DNA of 25,733 bases from CAZGKX01 sp964525945 (lineage in GTDB: Bacteria > Pseudomonadota > Gammaproteobacteria > Legionellales > Legionellaceae): the NCBI GenBank assembly GCA_964525945.1, contig CAZGKX010000040.1, forward strand, positions 1 through 25,733. Reading direction: 5' to 3'. Positions 1 to 8,594 of this stretch are shown here, one piece after another. The notes beneath the pieces were generated by a model that saw only the letters and a program-made list of their open reading frames with translations, ran no database searches and had not been told where the DNA came from. The stretch's first letter is position 1. Each line of letters opens with the position of its first letter. The position numbers and the translations under genes were made by a program.

Positions 1-97
1 TTTCTTAATCAACTTTGCCCCGAAGGCGTGCTGCGTATTCTACTCATTCCTCACTGCTTGTCAAACACTTTCTTCACTTTTTTTGATAAAGCCTATT

Positions 98-1393
98 TTA
101 TTTACCTTTAAGCGCAATGTGAGAGATAAGCTCATCTTTAGAGTAATGGTATTGATTCGTTTTTTCAGTTTCAATACCAAACCACGGGGTGTCTTCTTTT
201 TTACATAACTCATCCAGCAAGAAGGAAGCAAAGGAATGATTGTTGTATCGTGTTGAAGGTTCCATCAAAAAATGATTGATTTCTTTAATGAGCTCTTCAG
301 GCGGTTTATCCTGCATTTTATTCATGTGCTGTGCAAATTCCATGGCTTTTCGTCGTCCACCACCCAGATAAGTGTGACGAAAACCGGTAAACCATCCTGC
401 CGGACCTCGTTGTTGGGGATTTTTACCCGCGTAATAGTTGAGTTGCCATTTTAGATATTGGCTTTTAGCATCTTTCACCGCAGTGATGATACCCGTAGTC
501 AGAGGATCTCTAGGGGCGGATGGTGTTGGGTTTTTTTCTTTGCTGAACGTGGCCATTGATTTTGGAGGTGGGTTTTGAAGCCATGGATTGTTGTCTTCCC
601 GCATTCCTTGACCGTTGAAGTAAGCCATTTTGAATTGATATACATCTGAATCTGGCAATGTTTGGAGTGCAGCTTCCTCTCCTTTCTCTGCCAAAACCTT
701 CATAAAATCGGCAAGGTTATCTAGGAACTCAAGGTAATCGTTGGCAAGGGGTAGATTGGGGTTTTTATCAATGCCCCCCCAAAAAGCCGGCTCTTTACCT
801 GGACGGTGCCGTAGATCCGACTCAAAAAATTGAACGGTAGAACCAGCCCCCACCGCTCTTTTTCCAAAAATAAGATTCATTGAGGAAGGTGCTGATGAAG
901 GCATTGCTGTACGTGATTTTTGAGATTGATGGGTTCGAACAGGCAATAAAATGCTGTAGCCCGCACCAATCGCTTGGTAGATATCTTGCATAGCCTTTAA
1001 AACAAGTTCTCTTGATAATCTGCCTGTGGTCGGCAAACTCAACGTTGGATACCCTGCCTCACCGATTTTTTGGGATGCCTCTGCTAAACCGCCACCCCTT
1101 TTGATTGAAAATAAAGTCACATCGTCACGATGATGACTAGGATTACCAGGAAAAACGTACACCACGGGCTGATTCTTTACTTTCTTTTTATAAGACTGCA
1201 CATCAATCGTCGTCTCGATGTCTATATAAAGTAGACGCGGTACCCCTGAGAGAACCGAAGCATCATCCAGGTCATCCGTGCTGGTTTTAGCATAAGAAGG
1301 AGCAAGGCCATAAGTACCCAACTCTGCCTCCAGCCGCTGAATTTCTTGCTCTTCTGCTTGCTGTGGACCTGTTTCTCCAGCCGTTTTGACCAT
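98..1393 (-). CDS. Uncharacterised 431-aa protein, possible secreted effector
   Basis: I do not recognise this protein. It is soluble, with no signal peptide or membrane segment. The N-terminal half has a beta-alpha look, with VVYVFPGNP (about residues 76-84), a Gly-rich GGGLAEA loop (about 100-106) and SILLPVRTH (about 147-155), followed by FWGGIDKNPN and a long helical stretch. This order of GN, GGG and a later FWGG loop faintly recalls nucleotide-binding macrodomain-like proteins, but I would not assign it. The C-terminal part (GWFTGFRH, GGGRRKAMEFAQ, NNHSFASFLLDEL) looks like a helical module. The ATG at 1393 is preceded by TGGGGTT about six bases upstream, which supports this start. The gene is transcribed away from ffs-dnaX. 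A cytoplasmic protein with no housekeeping relatives, in a window with several effector-like genes, could be a type IV secreted effector; that is inference only. Confidence 0.75.
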   Translation of the reverse strand: MVKTAGETGPQQAEEQEIQRLEAELGTYGLAPSYAKTSTDDLDDASVLSGVPRLLYIDIETTIDVQSYKKKVKNQPVVYVFPGNPSHHRDDVTLFSIKRGGGLAEASQKIGEAGYPTLSLPTTGRLSRELVLKAMQDIYQAIGAGYSILLPVRTHQSQKSRTAMPSSAPSSMNLIFGKRAVGAGSTVQFFESDLRHRPGKEPAFWGGIDKNPNLPLANDYLEFLDNLADFMKVLAEKGEEAALQTLPDSDVYQFKMAYFNGQGMREDNNPWLQNPPPKSMATFSKEKNPTPSAPRDPLTTGIITAVKDAKSQYLKWQLNYYAGKNPQQRGPAGWFTGFRHTYLGGGRRKAMEFAQHMNKMQDKPPEELIKEINHFLMEPSTRYNNHSFASFLLDELCKKEDTPWFGIETEKTNQYHYSKDELISHIALKGK

Positions 1394-1504
1394 ATTAACC
1401 CCATATGAATTGATTTTATAAATATCATAATGACATTTTATACCACTTGGTGACGTTATTCAAACCAATTTTGTTTTATCGCAGTATCAATTGCGGGTCA
1501 TCTA

Positions 1505-1533
1505 TAGCTATTCATAAAAATATTTGCTATTCT
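1505..1533 (+). promoter_or_regulatory. Candidate promoter of the 4.5S RNA gene
   Basis: An extended -10 element, TGCTATTCT, lies at 1525-1533 with hexamer TATTCT at 1528-1533. A weak -35, TAGCTA at 1505-1510, sits 17 bases upstream. A GC-rich GGCCGC at 1535-1540 follows the -10, as in discriminators of growth-rate-controlled stable RNA promoters. The predicted start falls just before the mature RNA. No transcript evidence is available. Confidence 0.45.
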
Positions 1534-1548
1534 TGGCCGCTTAACAAT

Positions 1549-1658
1549 GGTGGCTTTATTGGTCCCCTCGCGACGATAGATGGTGAACCCCGTCAGGCCC
1601 GGAAGGGAGCAGCGGTAACTTTTGATTCGGGCGCCGGGGTGTGGCTCTTAAAGCCGCC
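1549..1658 (+). ncRNA. ffs: 4.5S RNA, bacterial small SRP RNA
   Basis: This is the RNA scaffold of the signal recognition particle, which binds Ffh (encoded at 13983-15368) and targets nascent membrane proteins to FtsY and the translocon. The diagnostic apical domain is present: GTGAACCCCGTCAGG, then CCGGAAGGGAGCAGC (tetraloop and symmetric/asymmetric internal loops), returning through CGCCGGGGTGTGGCT. The ends close in a 10-bp helix: 1549-1558 (GGTGGCTTTA) pairs with 1649-1658 (TAAAGCCGCC) with one G-U. The resulting length, about 110 nt, matches the short gammaproteobacterial type (about 114 nt in E. coli). There is no terminator between it and dnaX, whose ATG is only 21 bases downstream, so the two are probably co-transcribed and the RNA processed out. 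Confidence 0.95.
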
Positions 1659-1679
1659 GCCCAATACTGTGAATGCCTT

Positions 1680-3305
1680 ATGAGCTATATAGCCCTTGCA
1701 CGTAAATGGCGACCACGCACATTTTCCCAACTAATCGGTCAAAATCACATCACCAAAGCCTTGGTTAATGCCTTGCATCAACAGCGTCTTCATCACGCTT
1801 ATCTTTTTACCGGTACCCGTGGTGTGGGTAAAACCAGCATTGCTCGATTACTCGCTAAAGCACTGAATTGCCTACAGGGTATTCAATCCGAACCTTGCTT
1901 GCAGTGTGAAGCATGCCTTGCCATAGAACAAGGCCAATTCATTGATCTCATTGAAATAGATGGTGCCTCCAGAACACGCGTAGAAGATACACGGGAAATT
2001 TTGGAAAATGTGCAATACGCACCAACCAATGCCCGCTTTAAGATCTATCTAATAGATGAAGTTCATATGTTGTCACAGCACAGCTTTAATGCGCTTCTTA
2101 AAACACTGGAAGAGCCGCCTGCTCATGTAAAATTTATTTTGGCGACCACCGATCCACAAAAACTACCCATCACTGTTTTATCACGTTGTTTGCAGTTTAA
2201 TCTTAAAACTGTGCCCATCGCCACCATCAGCCAGCATTTGCAATCCATATTGGATGCTGAACAAATAGCCTATGAAACAGCGATATTGGACTTGCTGGCA
2301 AAAGCTGCACAAGGCAGCGTACGCGACGCATTGAGTTTACTTGATCAAGCCATTGCGGGTAGCTCGCAACAAATCACGGTGAGCGACGTCAAAAACTGCT
2401 TGGGTTATACCCAACAAGATTACGCCCACCAATTACTGGCCGCCCTTGCTGAACTTGCGCCTCAAAAATTGATTGCGATCAGTCAACAAATTGCCGAGGA
2501 AGGCGGACATTTCCGTTATGTTTTGGACGAAATTTTGAATTATTTCCATCAATTGTCCATTTGCCAGCTTTTACCCAATAGCACTTATTCAGACCAAAGT
2601 GTGCAAGCGCTCAGTACGCAATTTACGGCAGAAGATGTGCAACTTTTCTACCAGATTGGTTTAAAAGGATTGGAAGACTTGGCGTTTGCTCCAACAACGC
2701 AGATTGGTTTTGAGATGACGCTGTTGCGCATGCACACGTTTCGACCGGTATCATGCAAAAAAATGCCGGCGCTCATGCACCAAAATCCATCGCCTCAAAA
2801 AACAAATGAGCCTGCCACCTTGCAAACCATAGCGGAGCATATGACTCCCATTCTTATTCCCCAGGAAAAAGAACCGCCTGCTCCACCATCAGAGACTGTT
2901 AACGAGAAAAATAAAGTCAATCTTGCCTGGAATGAGTTGCTTCCACACCTTCATTTAACAGGATTAGCCTTAAACGCTGCTGAAAACAGTGAGTTGGTGT
3001 CCCAAACAGACCATAACGTTGTATTGCGTGTGGCCAAAGGCCATCACTCTTTATTTACACCAACGGTGCGGACTCGCATTACCGAAGCATTGTCCAACTA
3101 TTATTGCGCAAAAATTAAATTGACCATAAACAGCGAAGAAACGCTGGCCTCATCCCCTGCCCAACAAAAAATAATCACCAAAGAAAAACAGCATGATGAG
3201 GCACAACAGGCGTTGCAAAGCGATCCATTTTTTCAACAATTACAACACGAATTTTCCGCTGAATTGGTGAAAAATTCTATTGCACAACGCAAAGATAATC
3301 TATAA
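1680..3305 (+). CDS. dnaX: DNA polymerase III subunit tau/gamma (clamp loader ATPase)
   Basis: This is the AAA+ motor of the clamp loader that places the beta clamp on DNA and couples polymerases at the fork. Visible motifs: Walker A GTRGVGKTS (residues 45-53), a four-Cys zinc module (C64, C73, C76, C79), Walker B LIDEVH, sensor 1 ATTDPQ and the SRC arginine-finger motif. The C-terminal third (from about 360) is the tau-specific region, giving 541 aa against 643 in E. coli. I chose ATG 1680 because the protein then begins MSYIALARKWRP, the usual family N-terminus; an in-frame GTG at 1641 lies inside the 4.5S RNA. No clear Shine-Dalgarno precedes the ATG. A run of seven A at 2757-2763 falls at the domain III/IV boundary. 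The gene heads a dnaX-ybaB-recR cluster. Confidence 0.96.
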   Translation: MSYIALARKWRPRTFSQLIGQNHITKALVNALHQQRLHHAYLFTGTRGVGKTSIARLLAKALNCLQGIQSEPCLQCEACLAIEQGQFIDLIEIDGASRTRVEDTREILENVQYAPTNARFKIYLIDEVHMLSQHSFNALLKTLEEPPAHVKFILATTDPQKLPITVLSRCLQFNLKTVPIATISQHLQSILDAEQIAYETAILDLLAKAAQGSVRDALSLLDQAIAGSSQQITVSDVKNCLGYTQQDYAHQLLAALAELAPQKLIAISQQIAEEGGHFRYVLDEILNYFHQLSICQLLPNSTYSDQSVQALSTQFTAEDVQLFYQIGLKGLEDLAFAPTTQIGFEMTLLRMHTFRPVSCKKMPALMHQNPSPQKTNEPATLQTIAEHMTPILIPQEKEPPAPPSETVNEKNKVNLAWNELLPHLHLTGLALNAAENSELVSQTDHNVVLRVAKGHHSLFTPTVRTRITEALSNYYCAKIKLTINSEETLASSPAQQKIITKEKQHDEAQQALQSDPFFQQLQHEFSAELVKNSIAQRKDNL

Positions 3306-3347
3306 TCAATGAATGGACACATTCATCACAACAAAAGAGGCTTTATT

Positions 3348-3689
3348 ATGAGTATCGATCAAAACCTTGGTAACCTAATGAAAGAAGCGCAAAAAATGCA
3401 GCAACGTATGCAGGAAGCGCAAGAACAATTGACGCGATTGGTTGTGAAAGGAAAATCGGGTGGTGGCATGGTTGAAGTTGATATGAATGGCCGTCATGAC
3501 GTGATCAAGGTAAAAATTAATCGCTCGTTGCTCGATGAAGAAATTAGCATGTTAGAAGATCTCGTTGCAGCAGCTGTCAATGATGCTGTTCGCCAAGTTG
3601 AAAAAGCATCAAAAGAGAAAATTAATCAACTAACCGCTGGCTTGAATATCCCAACCGACTTCATGAAAGGCGAAGAAGAAAAAGAATAA
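3348..3689 (+). CDS. ybaB: YbaB/EbfC family nucleoid-associated protein
   Basis: This is a small DNA-binding protein of the YbaB/EbfC family, thought to act as a dimer on the nucleoid and to be linked to RecR-dependent repair. The 113-aa product starts MSIDQNLGNLMKEAQKMQQ and has the family pattern: a long Gln/Met-rich N-terminal helix, a central beta sheet carrying GKSGGGMVEVDMNGRHDV, and a C-terminal helix ending near GLNIP. I chose ATG 3348, which has AGAGG about seven bases upstream, over an upstream in-frame ATG at 3309 that would add 13 atypical residues. The gene lies between dnaX and recR, 42 bases after dnaX and 6 bases before recR, its universal context in gammaproteobacteria. Confidence 0.94.
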   Translation: MSIDQNLGNLMKEAQKMQQRMQEAQEQLTRLVVKGKSGGGMVEVDMNGRHDVIKVKINRSLLDEEISMLEDLVAAAVNDAVRQVEKASKEKINQLTAGLNIPTDFMKGEEEKE

Positions 3690-3695
3690 TCTTCT

Positions 3696-4289
3696 ATGGA
3701 TGCATTATCTCATTTGGTGGATGCGTTACGGTGCCTACCCGGTGTAGGCCCAAAATCTGCTCAGCGCATGGTTTTTCATTTGCTGCAACACCATCGTCAG
3801 CGTGGCTTGCATTTGGCCGCATGCCTTGATAACGCGATGCGAACCATTGTTCACTGCCAACGGTGCAACAATTACAGCACTCAAGATCATTGCAAACTAT
3901 GCCAAGATTTAACGCGAGATGTGAACACACTGTGTGTTGTGGAAAGTCCTGCCGATGTGAATGCAATTGAACAAAGCCGCGCTTACCATGGACACTATTA
4001 TGTGCTGATGGGCAAAATTTCTCCCTTGGATGGAGTTGGCCCAGAAGACATTGGCTTGGCAAAATTGCAACAACTGGTGAGTCAAGAAAAAATACAAGAA
4101 ATTATTATCGCATTAAGTCCTAGCATAGAAGGCCAAACCACGGTTCATTTTATTCGAGAATTATTGCGTGGGCAAACCGTGCATATCAGTCAATTGGCGC
4201 ATGGTATCCCCTCGGGCGGCGAGTTGGAGTTTTTAGACGGCAACACGATTGGCAGTGCATTGAGAAATCGAGCCGTATTTCAGGATTGA
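3696..4289 (+). CDS. recR: Recombination mediator RecR
   Basis: RecR works with RecO (and RecF) to load RecA onto SSB-coated single-stranded DNA at gaps. The 197-aa product has the full family layout: helix-hairpin-helix LPGVGPKSAQRM near the N-terminus, a C4 zinc finger (CQRC...CKLC, about residues 54-71), the Toprim domain starting LCVVESPADVNAIEQ, the conserved LMGKISPLDGVGPEDIGL block and the C-terminal GIPSGGELEFLDGNT Walker-like motif. Length equals that of the family (about 200 aa). It begins six bases after the ybaB stop, so translation is probably coupled within the dnaX-ybaB-recR transcript. Confidence 0.97.
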   Translation: MDALSHLVDALRCLPGVGPKSAQRMVFHLLQHHRQRGLHLAACLDNAMRTIVHCQRCNNYSTQDHCKLCQDLTRDVNTLCVVESPADVNAIEQSRAYHGHYYVLMGKISPLDGVGPEDIGLAKLQQLVSQEKIQEIIIALSPSIEGQTTVHFIRELLRGQTVHISQLAHGIPSGGELEFLDGNTIGSALRNRAVFQD

Positions 4290-4313
4290 AACGCATTCAT
4301 AGTGGGATCATTT

Positions 4314-6325
4314 ATGGTGACGGCAGCCATCAACTACCGCAGCTGGGCCTATCGATTTGCGTTTTATAATTTTATTTTTTTGTGTTTACAATTCCTATGG
4401 CTTCTTTCTAAAAGCCATAGCTTTATCAATACGCTTCCTCTCCCATTTGCTAGCTATTTTGAACAAATCATGGCATTGCTGAGCCACATTGGATTGTATG
4501 CGCTGCTTACCCTGGCCCAACTCACGTTATTTTGGGGCGTCATAACGCACAAACGCCGACCAACCTATCGATTTTGCGGTTATGTGCACACTGGCATCTG
4601 GATCATATCCATCAGCACCATCCTCCTTGCCAATGGCTACTTTTTCCCGCTGAGTGTTTTTAGTCAATTTTTTATGCTGTTGCCTCGTTCACTTTTAGTC
4701 GGGTTATTGATAACAACAACCTTGCTTTTGGGTTTGTTATTGTTAAATGCCCTGTTGGTTCTGGCAAAAAGCTACCCTAAAACAATGTCCGTAGCCGTTG
4801 TTTTTTTACTTGCAATAACGATTGGCATGCGCCATCAACATCCATCTCCCAGCCTTTTTTATCCCCATAAAACCCCCAACATTATTTTAATAGGCATTGA
4901 TTCCGTCCCTCCAAATGCCATTCAGTTGCAAACAACCCCGGCTATTTATCAATTTATGAAACAGAGTGTTTGGTTTAAAGAAACCATAAGCCCACTTGCT
5001 AGAACCTACCCTGCTTGGACAAGTATTTTAACGGGCTTGTACCCCTACCATCATCATGCCCGCTATAATCTTATGCCACCTCAACACGTAAAATCGCAAC
5101 AAAGTATCGCTTGGACACTCCGAAAACAAGGGTATCAAACATTGTTCGCCACGGACGATAGACGTTTCAACAGCATTGACCATGATTTTGGTTTTCAACA
5201 AATTCTTGGACCCAAATTAGGCGTGAATGATGTGCTGCTGGGTACATTTAATGATTTTCCTTTGAGTAATTTTTTGGTGAATTCAGCGTGGGGTCAATGG
5301 CTATTTCCATACAACGCCCTCAATCGCGCCAGTTATTTTTCTTATTACCCGCAATATTTTGATCGATCCCTGCAGAATATCTTAACGAAGCGTGATCACA
5401 GCATTCCACTCTTTATGGCCGTCCATTTTACATTGCCGCATTGGCCTTACGCATTTGCATCATCATTGCCTGCAAACGTGAAAAATGAATACAGCGTCCA
5501 TGAGCGAGGACAACTTTATCTCAACGCCTTAAAAAGCGCTGATCAACAGGTAGCCCACTTATTGGACGTGCTTCACCGCGATCATTATTTAGAAAATAGC
5601 ATGGTCATTTTGCTCAGCGATCACGGAGAAACGTTATATGCCACAGGATCTCGGCAAACTAAACGCGAAAATTACCAAGGCTCTGGCCACAGCAAGTTAG
5701 CCTCTTATTTTCTGCGAAAAACATCCACCACGTTGGAGAAAAGCGCGGGGCATGGGTCGGATTTATTAAGCACTGAGCAATACCATTGTTTACTGGCCTT
5801 TCAAATTTATCAAGATCAACATTTAACCATGGCACCCTCCACCATCAATACCCGGGTCGCGTTAATCGACATCAGCCCCACCCTGTTGGATTTTATAAAG
5901 ATCAACAACAGTCACACAATGGATGGCATCTCTNNNNNNNNNNAACAATTCAAAATTCGAAAAATAAATTGCCAGATCGCACCTTTGTCATGGAAAGCGG
6001 GATGTTACCCAATCAATTTTTAACCCGGGAAAAAGCCAGGTTAATGGGGAAAAAATTTTTTAAAGTGGATAAAACAACAAACCAGCTGCAACTTCGCGCC
6101 GATGCGTTGTCAACGCTAGATAAGATGAAATTATACGCCGTCATTCAAGGCAATTGGTTGATTGCGTTATACCCAGATGACAATGGCTATATGCCCATTG
6201 TCCAACATTTAACGGATGGTAAATGGGTGGACAATACCACCTCAACATTCGCGCACGCAGCCCCTGTACAGCCCATGTTACTGCACCTTGAGCATTTTTA
6301 TCATAAAACGTGGCCTTTGTACTAG
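4314..6325 (+). CDS. Membrane-anchored alkaline-phosphatase-superfamily (sulfatase-like) enzyme, gapped
   Basis: The first 170 or so residues contain five hydrophobic segments. They are followed by a sulfatase/phosphoethanolamine-transferase type catalytic domain, probably periplasmic. Metal-ligand motifs are visible: IGIDS (D196), LLSDHGE (D436, H437) and GSGHS (H459). The segment TYPAWTSILTG aligns with the sulfatase signature C/S-x-P-x-R-x4-TG, but Thr231 takes the place of the Cys/Ser that becomes formylglycine and Trp replaces the Arg. A transferase or phosphodiesterase with a Thr nucleophile, as in EptA/LtaS-like enzymes, is therefore more likely than a sulfatase. ATG 4314 is preferred to an in-frame GTG at 4302 because GGGA precedes it. 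Ten N at 5934-5943 break the frame; the gene resumes as TIQNSKNKLPD and ends HKTWPLY. It starts 24 bases after recR and may be co-transcribed. Confidence 0.85.
5934..5943. other. Assembly gap (10 N) inside the sulfatase-like gene
   Basis: Ten N. The frame before the gap (DGIS) and after it (TIQN) differ. A true missing length of 2 modulo 3, for example 8 or 11 bases, would restore one reading frame, so 10 is a placeholder. Confidence 0.9.
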
Positions 6326-8313
6326 GGTGTATTTATCGGCCAATAGGAAGGATGAGCCTGCAGTTGTTCTTGATGATCATTGTCCGCATTGTCTTCACTA
6401 TCCGTATCGTCCTGCTTTTCGACCCAAAACCTTTGCACGTTTCTGGTTGAAGGAGTTTTAGCAGCTGCACGGAGCTTGTCCGCTATAATAATTCTCATTT
6501 GATGGACGGTGTCCGTCCACCCATACATGCCTCTAAATTGCCTAACAATCCAAAGTGAACTGCGTAATTGGCGTACAAATTTCAAAGGAGAGTTGGGTGC
6601 ATCGCACTGAATAGCCGCTTGCACCAATGCAAATGTATAAGGTGACAATTGAGACCCAGTCAACAAAGCAAGCACTTCACGTTTTTGCTGTTTCAACGGC
6701 AACCCTGCTTCTCTTATTTTAAGAATTTGCAGCTGAAAGTCCTCGAAAGTGACCAGAACATCCGTCTCCAAATAAGTCTTTTTAAAATCAAGGGCGGTGT
6801 CCAAACAAGTTTGGTAGATGGGTTGAAGGCTTCGTTTTTTTTCTTTCGCGGCTAAATCAACAATAATACAAGCGTATTTAAAGGCACGTGACTCGTCCCC
6901 AATAGATTGCGCTTGGTAAAACTCTTTTTCTGCGATAGCAATGGCGCGGCCGATGCTTCCCAATCGCTCTGTAAACGCATAATCACCCAGTAATACCGAA
7001 CGGCATAAGGGGTTTTTTAGTTGCGCTGCCGCCGTTAAATTTTGAAACGCGTCTGTGATCAACCCCGTACCGACACTGTAATCCACATCCTCCATGCTCG
7101 CATCAATTTCAGCCGCTAGCCCATCAATGATTGCGGGTGCTTGCTGCAACAAATACATTCTAAAGGATTTGATGGATAAAAGCGTTTGCCTTAATTTTGC
7201 CAGACGCTCATCCAAAGCGGTTTGAATCATAGCAATTTCCGTAGCATCTTCCACTGGATCGAGATGATATGTGACCGCAGCCAAAACAAACTCTCGAGGC
7301 ATAACAATAATTTTTAAAAAATAATACCATTTCGCGTTGTTAAAATCGGCATCTTTTTTTAAAGTTGCAAAAGCGTCTAACTCTTCCCGGCGGTAATAGG
7401 TTTTACTGCTGCCATCGGTGATAAAACGCCATTTGGTTGGCCAATAGTGATTACCAGAGTCCTGCAAGTCGGGGAATTGCAGAATATCTCTGCGGGTAAT
7501 TTTAAAAGAATCACCGTTATAGGCAATGTTTGCCAAGCGTAGATGCTGACGGGACATAATGCTGTCATTAAACATTAAATCGTGATCTATTTTAAAAAAA
7601 GTGACGACAATTTGACCGGCAACATGGGTTGCATAAAAACCAAAATTTCCTTTGTGTAAATCATCTTCTTCCAACACATATGCTGCTGTAAAAATGCTAG
7701 CCAACGAATCCATATCAATGGTAATGATTTTCTGTTGGTGCATTCGCAGCAATTCATCAAAAAAAATTTGAGGGGTTTCATTCAAAAATACAAGGCCGAG
7801 TTTTGCAGAATCTCCAGCCACTAATGGCTGCCAGGGGGTATTGATTGCGGCTCCCTGATCATTCGTGAATAAGGCGAGATTTTGATTGAGGGCCTGTTTT
7901 AATTTATAAACAACGCGATGGCTTCGTAAACGATCCAATTCATAACTCATGTTTCGAGACACAACGCCTCGAACCTCGCCGTTTTTTAGCATGATATGTT
8001 GCGTGGGTGTAAGCCCAGGCTTTATAAAAAGCTTCGCAATGGCACCAAAACCAACCTCAAAAATAGCAGCCATTTTGCTGTTAGAAATCCGTCTATTCAT
8101 TTTGATGACCACAGGGGCATTGTCATAATAATAATCATGAAAGGTTTCATGCGCTGTAACATGTGAACCCGAGCCAATATTTAACTGCACTGGTTGTCCG
8201 TGCACATCAGTGATATGGGATTCGTCAAAACGATGACTCAAATTAGACACGACATCTCCACGCTTGATTGATTGCAAACCACAATAGCCAAAATAATTAT
8301 ACATTAAAATCAT
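6322..8313 (-). CDS. Large protein with kinase-like (HipA/PI-kinase-type) catalytic motifs, candidate effector
   Basis: I do not recognise a named family. The N-terminal third resembles an atypical kinase fold: VVIKMN (Lys71, possible ATP-binding lysine), a hinge-like region, then DDLHKGNFGFY (D218, H220, N223), like the catalytic loop D-x-H-x-x-N of phosphoinositide and HipA-type kinases, and FFKIDHDLMF (D243, D245), like the metal-binding aspartate segment. The remaining 400 residues are helical. The tail is acidic (DDTDSEDNADNDHQEQ), which recalls the E-block of Dot/Icm effectors. The listed start is ATG 8313; a GTG at 8250 (VSNLSHRFD) has a much better GGAG five bases upstream and would give 642 aa. 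The gene converges on the sulfatase-like gene, their stop codons sharing CTAG at 6322-6325. Kinase activity and secretion are inference. Confidence 0.7.
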   Translation of the reverse strand: MILMYNYFGYCGLQSIKRGDVVSNLSHRFDESHITDVHGQPVQLNIGSGSHVTAHETFHDYYYDNAPVVIKMNRRISNSKMAAIFEVGFGAIAKLFIKPGLTPTQHIMLKNGEVRGVVSRNMSYELDRLRSHRVVYKLKQALNQNLALFTNDQGAAINTPWQPLVAGDSAKLGLVFLNETPQIFFDELLRMHQQKIITIDMDSLASIFTAAYVLEEDDLHKGNFGFYATHVAGQIVVTFFKIDHDLMFNDSIMSRQHLRLANIAYNGDSFKITRRDILQFPDLQDSGNHYWPTKWRFITDGSSKTYYRREELDAFATLKKDADFNNAKWYYFLKIIVMPREFVLAAVTYHLDPVEDATEIAMIQTALDERLAKLRQTLLSIKSFRMYLLQQAPAIIDGLAAEIDASMEDVDYSVGTGLITDAFQNLTAAAQLKNPLCRSVLLGDYAFTERLGSIGRAIAIAEKEFYQAQSIGDESRAFKYACIIVDLAAKEKKRSLQPIYQTCLDTALDFKKTYLETDVLVTFEDFQLQILKIREAGLPLKQQKREVLALLTGSQLSPYTFALVQAAIQCDAPNSPLKFVRQLRSSLWIVRQFRGMYGWTDTVHQMRIIIADKLRAAAKTPSTRNVQRFWVEKQDDTDSEDNADNDHQEQLQAHPSYWPINTP

Positions 8314-8469
8314 TTTTCAACCAATATGGATGGATCATTGGCCAAAGCAATCCCATTTGCAATCACTTTGAGTAGCCGCAGCACATTGGATTAATTTATA
8401 TTAAAATCAAACTTCAATTGCACTGACGAATCGCTTAGCATAAAATATTTTGCTATTAAAAAGAGGCTG

Positions 8470-8499
8470 TTGACAGTGCATAATTCTCCTTTTTAACGT
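8470..8499 (+). promoter_or_regulatory. Candidate promoter for the triple-repeat beta protein
   Basis: A perfect -35 consensus TTGACA lies at 8470-8475, about 120 bases before the GTG start. The -10 at suitable spacing (TTTAAC or TAACGT near 8492-8499) is poor, so the call is weak. The 281-base divergent spacer 8314-8594 contains no other gene that I can support. Confidence 0.3.
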
Positions 8500-8594
8500 A
8501 CCGCGGGCAAAATCCGACCAAGGAACGTTTTAGAGCCATTGCCAACCCCCCAAATCGTTTTCAGTAGGTTCACTTTTATAAGGAAGTTCATAGC

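Noticed and set aside
1641..1679. Upstream GTG start of dnaX adding 13 residues
   Set aside because: These codons lie inside the 4.5S RNA, and the family N-terminus starts at MSYIALARKW.
1447..1683. 78-aa plus-strand ORF
   Set aside because: It spans the ffs promoter and RNA; the translation of the SRP RNA is not a protein.
3694..4097. Minus-strand ORFs across recR
   Set aside because: They are antisense to a fully conserved recR and rich in His and Cys from its codons; no independent support.
4302..4313. GTG 4302 as the start of the sulfatase-like gene
   Set aside because: It would place the only GGGA ribosome-binding-like sequence inside the ORF; ATG 4314 is better spaced.
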